64,000 nt of DNA from Leuctra nigra (taxonomy: Eukaryota > Arthropoda > Insecta > Plecoptera > Leuctridae), in the NCBI GenBank assembly GCA_934045905.1, contig OW203767.1, forward strand, positions 22,943,073-23,007,072. Direction: 5' to 3'. This document shows positions 59,480-64,000 of the stretch, piece by piece. Each line of letters begins with the position of its first letter. Within the stretch, counting starts at the first letter, position 1. The position numbers were made by a program, and so were the translations under genes. The notes beneath the pieces were generated by a model, which had not been told where the DNA came from, searched no databases, and saw nothing but the letters and a program-made list of their open reading frames with translations.

Positions 59480-60038
59480 TTCCAGATCTTTATTTAAATT
59501 ATAAAGAGCCATTCAAAAACCACCAAGGAGCCGCAGGTTGCCGACCACTGCCTTATAGGCTGTCAATGGAGATCCTTTTTTCGGGATTTCATCTCAGCAA
59601 AGTGGTCAATTACAGTTTCCACATTCATCTTCTTTGCTCTTGCAGCTTCTATACTTAACAGTCCTAATTTGAAAGTTGAATATTGGACTTCCGATCGTCA
59701 GCAGGGTATCTATACAGAATGGGGTGACCAAGATTCATGGACATCATTACTACATTCATACTAGTAGAGACGGTTGTCTCACTCCTATACCGATAACATT
59801 GACCGCAGTGAAGCCTTTTCAGACCCTGTGATTGGGGAAATCTGGGTGGCCCCGGTGATTTAAGCGACGTCTATAGCGTGAAGAGTAAACTACTTGATGA
59901 CCAATCCCTGACGATGGCTCAACCGCTAATTCATAGTTTACACTTGATGTGCCTGCTGGCACGCAGAATAGCTGTTATTTGACGATATTTAATAGTTTTA
60001 TAGTTTAATTGTAAATTGCTGATATAAAACAAAAGAAC
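59480..60038. other. Gene-free interval, moderately GC-rich
   Basis: 59520-59950 is less AT-rich than average. I see no open frame with a signature and no tRNA-like fold. Confidence 0.35.
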
Positions 60039-60039
60039 A

Positions 60040-61107
60040 CAGTGAACACTAGGACGTACCTGGGACGTCCCCAGGACAGACTACTTACTTAGGTAGGACA
60101 TCCCCAGTCCGTCCTAAACTCGGCCTAAAATGATCCCCAGAGTGTCCCCAGAGTGTCCTAATTACACAAGTTTTTCGATCCCAGGTACGTCCTAAATTAG
60201 GCGGACCTTCCTAAAAAAGGACGACACCGCCTAATTTAGGACATCCATTGTCCTAGTTTAGGACGTCATTTCCTAATTTAGGTCGATACTTTTCCTAAAT
60301 TAAGATGAAACTGCCTAATTTAAGATATACATTGTCCTACTTTAGGACATCATTTTCTTATTTAGGTAGATGCTTTTCCTAAATTAGGATGAAAATGACA
60401 AATTTAATATATAATTTTGTCATTATTATTATAATAGAATGGTATTTCCTATGGAAGATAATTTTCCCCTATTGGGATGCAATTGCCATATTTAATAGAC
60501 AGGTTCTATTTGCACAGACACCAATTCGCACGATTCGCATTATTCATATTCATTAATTCAGTTATCAATGTTTGCATCCAAAAAATATGGCTCCGACTCC
60601 AAGGTGACAACTTAGGTTCCAGTACAAAATAAAAGAAATACACATTTTTCCTATCATCCAATAGGACATGTCTCTTCATGTTATAATATCTTAATACTTG
60701 GCAGATTTTGGAAATAATATAACTTACTTAAAAACAAACGATAAAGAGATATGCTGAAATTAAACATCTATATTGTGAAGTCGAAGGGCAGAGTACTCTG
60801 TTGACAGTTGTAGAAACTTTTAAAAATATTTCAATAGGAGCCATTTTTAGGACAATTCTTCCTAAAAAAGGCAATTGCCTAATTTAGGAAGAATTGTCCT
60901 AAAATAGGATTTCAGTAGCAGCCATTTTTAGGACAATTCTTCCTAAAAAAGGCAATTGCCTAATTTAGGAAGAATGTTCCTAAAAAAGGATCTTCTTCCT
61001 TTATTAGGATATCCCAGGGAGGTACCCAGGACATCCTAGTAGGATGTCCTACTTTAGGCTAGGATATCCTAAAAATAGTCTGTCCCTGGGACGGCCTGTG
61101 TTCACTG
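60040..61107. mobile_element. Foldback element of CCTAATTTAGGAC modules (1,068 bp)
   Basis: CAGTGAACAC at the left end is mirrored by GTGTTCACTG at the right. Inside follow GGGAC/GTCCC and AGGACAGAC/GTCTGTCC pairs. The interior is made of palindromic modules: CCTAATTTAGGAC with ATTGTCCTA (60180-60420) and a ~79-bp direct repeat GCCATTTTTAGGACAATTC (60841-60975). The CAGTG start is hAT-like, but no 8-bp duplication was found. Confidence 0.7.
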
Positions 61108-61562
61108 GGAAGATCGTGCATAGCATATAAATGCAACGACGGCTCAATGGGTAAATTTAGCAGTTAGTTCATATTTTTACCACTAGTGCTGATATATGCG
61201 CTAACGATGCCGGGTACCCCAAATATTTCTCATGTCGAAAAGGCTTCACGTTCATTGGTGGAGTGAGAATACCTCTGCTATAGTGTAAGTGTATATCTAT
61301 ATATATCTCTCTGCCGTGGTGACAAAGTCACATAGTCATTAGTCTTAGATGGTACTGGGTCTATACACAATTCTGAGAAGAAACCAAGTCATGAGTCTAT
61401 TAATAATTATTCTTCATCATCCGCATCCGCTCCCAGGCTCGAATGACAACCTGTAAAGTCATGTTCAAGAAGTAAAAACTATTTTCTATCTTCGTTAAAA
61501 TCAATAATATATAGTCTTTGATGGTAAATTATTTTCGGGCCCCCTTGGTCCTCGGGCCCCCC
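61108..61562. other. Gene-free interval left of the satellite
   Basis: Mixed composition. The satellite begins abruptly after a GGGCCCCCTTGG / CGGGCCCCCCTG doublet (61537-61564). Confidence 0.4.
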
Positions 61563-61563
61563 T

Positions 61564-63785
61564 GTGTTGTCAGACATTTACACTTTCACTTATTCCATGT
61601 TTGACGCTTTTTTTTTAATGTATTATGGATGGGTGTTCAGTTTTATCCCAAGAGAGTTTCTGGTTTACATTGTGTGTTGTCAGACATTTACACTTTCACT
61701 TATTCCATGTTTGACGCATTTTTTTAATGTATTATGGATGGGTGTTCAGTTTTATCCCAAGAGAGTTTCTGGTTTACATTGTGTGTTGTCAGACATTTAC
61801 ACTTTCACTTATTCAATGTTTGAAGCTTTTTTTATGTATTATAGAGGTGTTCAGTTTTATCCCAAGAGAGTTTCTGGTTTACATTGTGTGTTGTCAGACA
61901 TTTACACTTTCACTTATTCCATGTTTGAAGCTTTTTTTTTATGTATTATGGAGGTGTTCAGTTTTATCCCAAGAGAGTTTCTGGTTTACATTGTGTGTTG
62001 TCAGACATGTACACTTTCACTTATTCCATGTTTGAAGCTTTTTTTTAATGTATTATGGATGTGTGTTCAGATTTATCCCAAGAGAGTTTCTGGTTTACAT
62101 TGTGTGTTGTCAGACATTTACACTTTCACTTATTCAATGTTTGAAGCTTTTTTTTATGTATTATAGAGGTGTTCAGTTTTATCCCAAGAGAGTTTCTGGT
62201 TTACATTGTGTGTTGTCAGACATTTACACTTTCACTTATTCCATGTTTGAAGCTTTTTTTTTTATGTATTATGGAGGTGTTCAGTTTTATCCCAAGAGAG
62301 TTTCTGGTTTACATTGTGTGTTGTCAGACATTTACACTTTCACTTATTCCATGTTTGACGCTTTTTTTTTAATGTATTATGGATGGGTGTTCAGTTTTAT
62401 CCCAAGAGAGTTTCTGGTTTACATTGTGTGTTGTCAGACATTTACACTTTCACTTATTCCATGTTTGAAGCTTTTTTTTATGTATTATGGAGGTGTTCAG
62501 TTTTATCCCAAGAGAGTTTCTGGTTTACATTGTGTGTTGTCAGACATTTACACTTTCACTTATTCCATGTTTGAAGCTTTTTTTTATGTATTATGGAGGT
62601 GTTCAGTTTTATCCCAAGAGAGTTTCTGGTTTACATTGTGTGTTGTCAGACATTTACACTTTCACTTATTCCATGTTTGAAGCTTTTTTTTATGTATTAT
62701 GGAGGTGTTCAGTTTTATCCCAAGAGAGTTTCTGGTTTACATTGTGTGTTGTCAGACATTTACACTTTCACTTATTCCATGTTTGAAGCTTTTTTTTTAT
62801 GTATTATGGAGGTGTTCAGTTTTATCCCAAGAGAGTTTCTGGTTTACATTGTGTGTTGTCAGACATTTACACTTTCACTTATTCCATGTTTGAAGCTTTT
62901 TTTTATGTATTATGGAGGTGTTCAGTTTTATCCCAAGAGAGTTTCTGGTTTACATTGTGTGTTGTCAGACATTTACACTTTCACTTATTCCATGTTTGAC
63001 GCTTTTTTTTTAATGTATTATGGATGGGTGTTCAGTTTTATCCCAAGAGAGTTTCTGGTTTACATTGTGTGTTGTCAGACATTTACACTTTCACTTATTC
63101 AATGTTTGAAGCTTTTTTTTTAATGTATTATGGATGTGTGTTCAGTTTTATCCCAAGAGAGTTTCTGGTTTACATTGTGTGTTGTCAGACATTTACACTT
63201 TCACTTATTCCATGTTTGAAGCTTTTTTTTTATGTATTATGGAGGTGTTCAGTTTTATCCCAAGAGAGTTTCTGGTTTACATTGTGTGTTGTCAGACATG
63301 TACACTTTCACTTATTCCATGTTTGAAGCTTTTTTTTAATGTATTATGGATGTGTGTTCAGATTTATCCCAAGAGAGTTTCTGGTTTACATTGTGTGTTG
63401 TCAGACATTTACACTTTCACTTATTCAATGTTTGAAGCTTTTTTTTAATGTATTATGGATGTGTGTTCAGTTTTATCCCAAGAGAGTTTCTGGTTTACAT
63501 TGTGTGTTGTCAGACATTTACACTTTCACTTATTCAATGTTTGAAGCTTTTTTTTTATGTATTATGGAGGTGTTCAGTTTTATCCCAAGAGAGTTTCTGG
63601 TTTACATTGTGTGTTGTCAGACATGTACACTTTCACTTATTCCATGTTTGAAGCTTTTTTTTAATGTATTATGGATGTGTGTTCAGATTTATCCCAAGAG
63701 AGTTTCTGGTTTACATTGTGTGTTGTCAGACATTTACACTTTCACTTATTCAATGTTTGAAGCTTTTTTTTTAATGTATTATGGA
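61564..63785 (+). repeat. Satellite array, 21 copies of a ~107-bp unit
   Basis: GTTGTCAGACAT occurs 21 times at 103-112-bp spacing. The unit contains TACACTTTCACTTATTCCATG, a T7-T9 run, TGTATTATGGA, TGTTCAGTTTTATCCCAAG and AGAGTTTCTGGTTTACATTG. Two length classes exist: GGATGGGTG/GGATGTGTG (longer) and GGAGGTG (shorter). The many overlapping open frames come from the repeat and change frame with the T-run length. Confidence 0.95.
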
Positions 63786-63787
63786 TC

Positions 63788-64000
63788 CCAGAAAAAACAC
63801 TCCGTGTAAAAAAGGCAGCCAAGTCACTTTACTTTAAAAAAATTCAACACCGAAAAGGAGTGATATCCAAAAAGGAGCCAAGTCAATGACATTTCCAAAT
63901 ATTTAATCGTATTTTTGAAATAAAAGAATAAACACCGAGAAATACTTTACAAAAGGACTTGGCGCATCGTTTTTTTAAAGACATCATTCTATCCTAAAAG
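63788..64000 (+). mobile_element. TIR arm of the CCAGAAAAAACACTCC family, cut by the window edge
   Basis: Matches the left arm of the 33946-35066 element block for block (ACACTCCGTGTAAAAA, AAAAGGAGTGATATC, GAGCCAAGTCAA, GGACTTGGCGCATCG). It starts 2-3 bases after the last satellite copy, which is truncated there. Confidence 0.8.

Noticed and set aside
61564..63809. Overlapping open frames of 60-210 codons through the satellite
   Set aside because: They are the same 107-bp unit read in different frames; T-run length changes shift the frame and no conserved start or single frame spans the array.
1..64000. CRISPR arrays, bacterial operons, ribosome binding sites
   Set aside because: No regularly spaced identical short repeats with unique spacers, no dense bacterial coding; the sequence is plainly eukaryotic.

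Overview
The window is AT-rich eukaryotic DNA. Gene ends show short exons, GT/AG junctions, a TATA box and AATAAA signals rather than bacterial operons. An invertebrate, most likely an arthropod, is suggested by a ladybird/Lbx-type homeobox exon and a secreted seven-domain peritrophin-A (CBM14) protein. No species is named. Coding DNA is about 2-4% of the window; most of the rest is intron, intergenic DNA and transposon debris.

Layout. 1-4.6 kb: first coding exon (minus strand) of an Lbx/ladybird gene with a clear donor; its homeobox exon must lie left of the window. 5.7-6.6 kb: long-TIR element with possible TA target. 8.2-9.2 kb: inverted repeat made of two decayed THAP-domain gene copies. 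9.4-9.6 kb: TA-flanked palindromic MITE. 9.75, 26.7 and 57.95 kb: three copies of one dispersed element with a possible Helitron-type end. 17.7 and 54.8 kb: two tRNA-like genes, both odd. 22.8-23.5 kb: unidentified coding-like segment next to a decayed duplicate of its 3' end. 28.0-31.4 kb: the best complete gene, two exons with TATA box and poly(A) signals. 32.3-35.8 kb: repeat cluster holding related TIR elements, a degenerate array of ETS/CRE-like composite motifs and a 71-bp minisatellite. 36.7 and 38.4 kb: palindromic element and a related fragment carrying hammerhead-core-like strings. 45.5 kb: minisatellite. 47.6-48.3 kb: TTAA-flanked TIR element. 52.3 and 55.3 kb: a segmental duplication whose second copy precedes a candidate first exon that is split by a hAT-type insertion. 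52.9-53.7 kb: another hAT-type element filled with ATCGATAT arrays. 60.0-61.1 kb: foldback element built of TAGGAC modules. 61.6-63.8 kb: 21-copy satellite of about 107 bp abutting a TIR arm that runs off the window.

The two recognised genes do not form a pathway: one is a developmental transcription factor, the other an extracellular chitin-binding protein. The unusual content is in the repeats. At least eight non-autonomous DNA transposons can be delimited, two with perfect 8-bp target duplications, and many long G/C homopolymers punctuate the AT-rich background. All homology calls rest on reading motifs by eye; no database search was possible.
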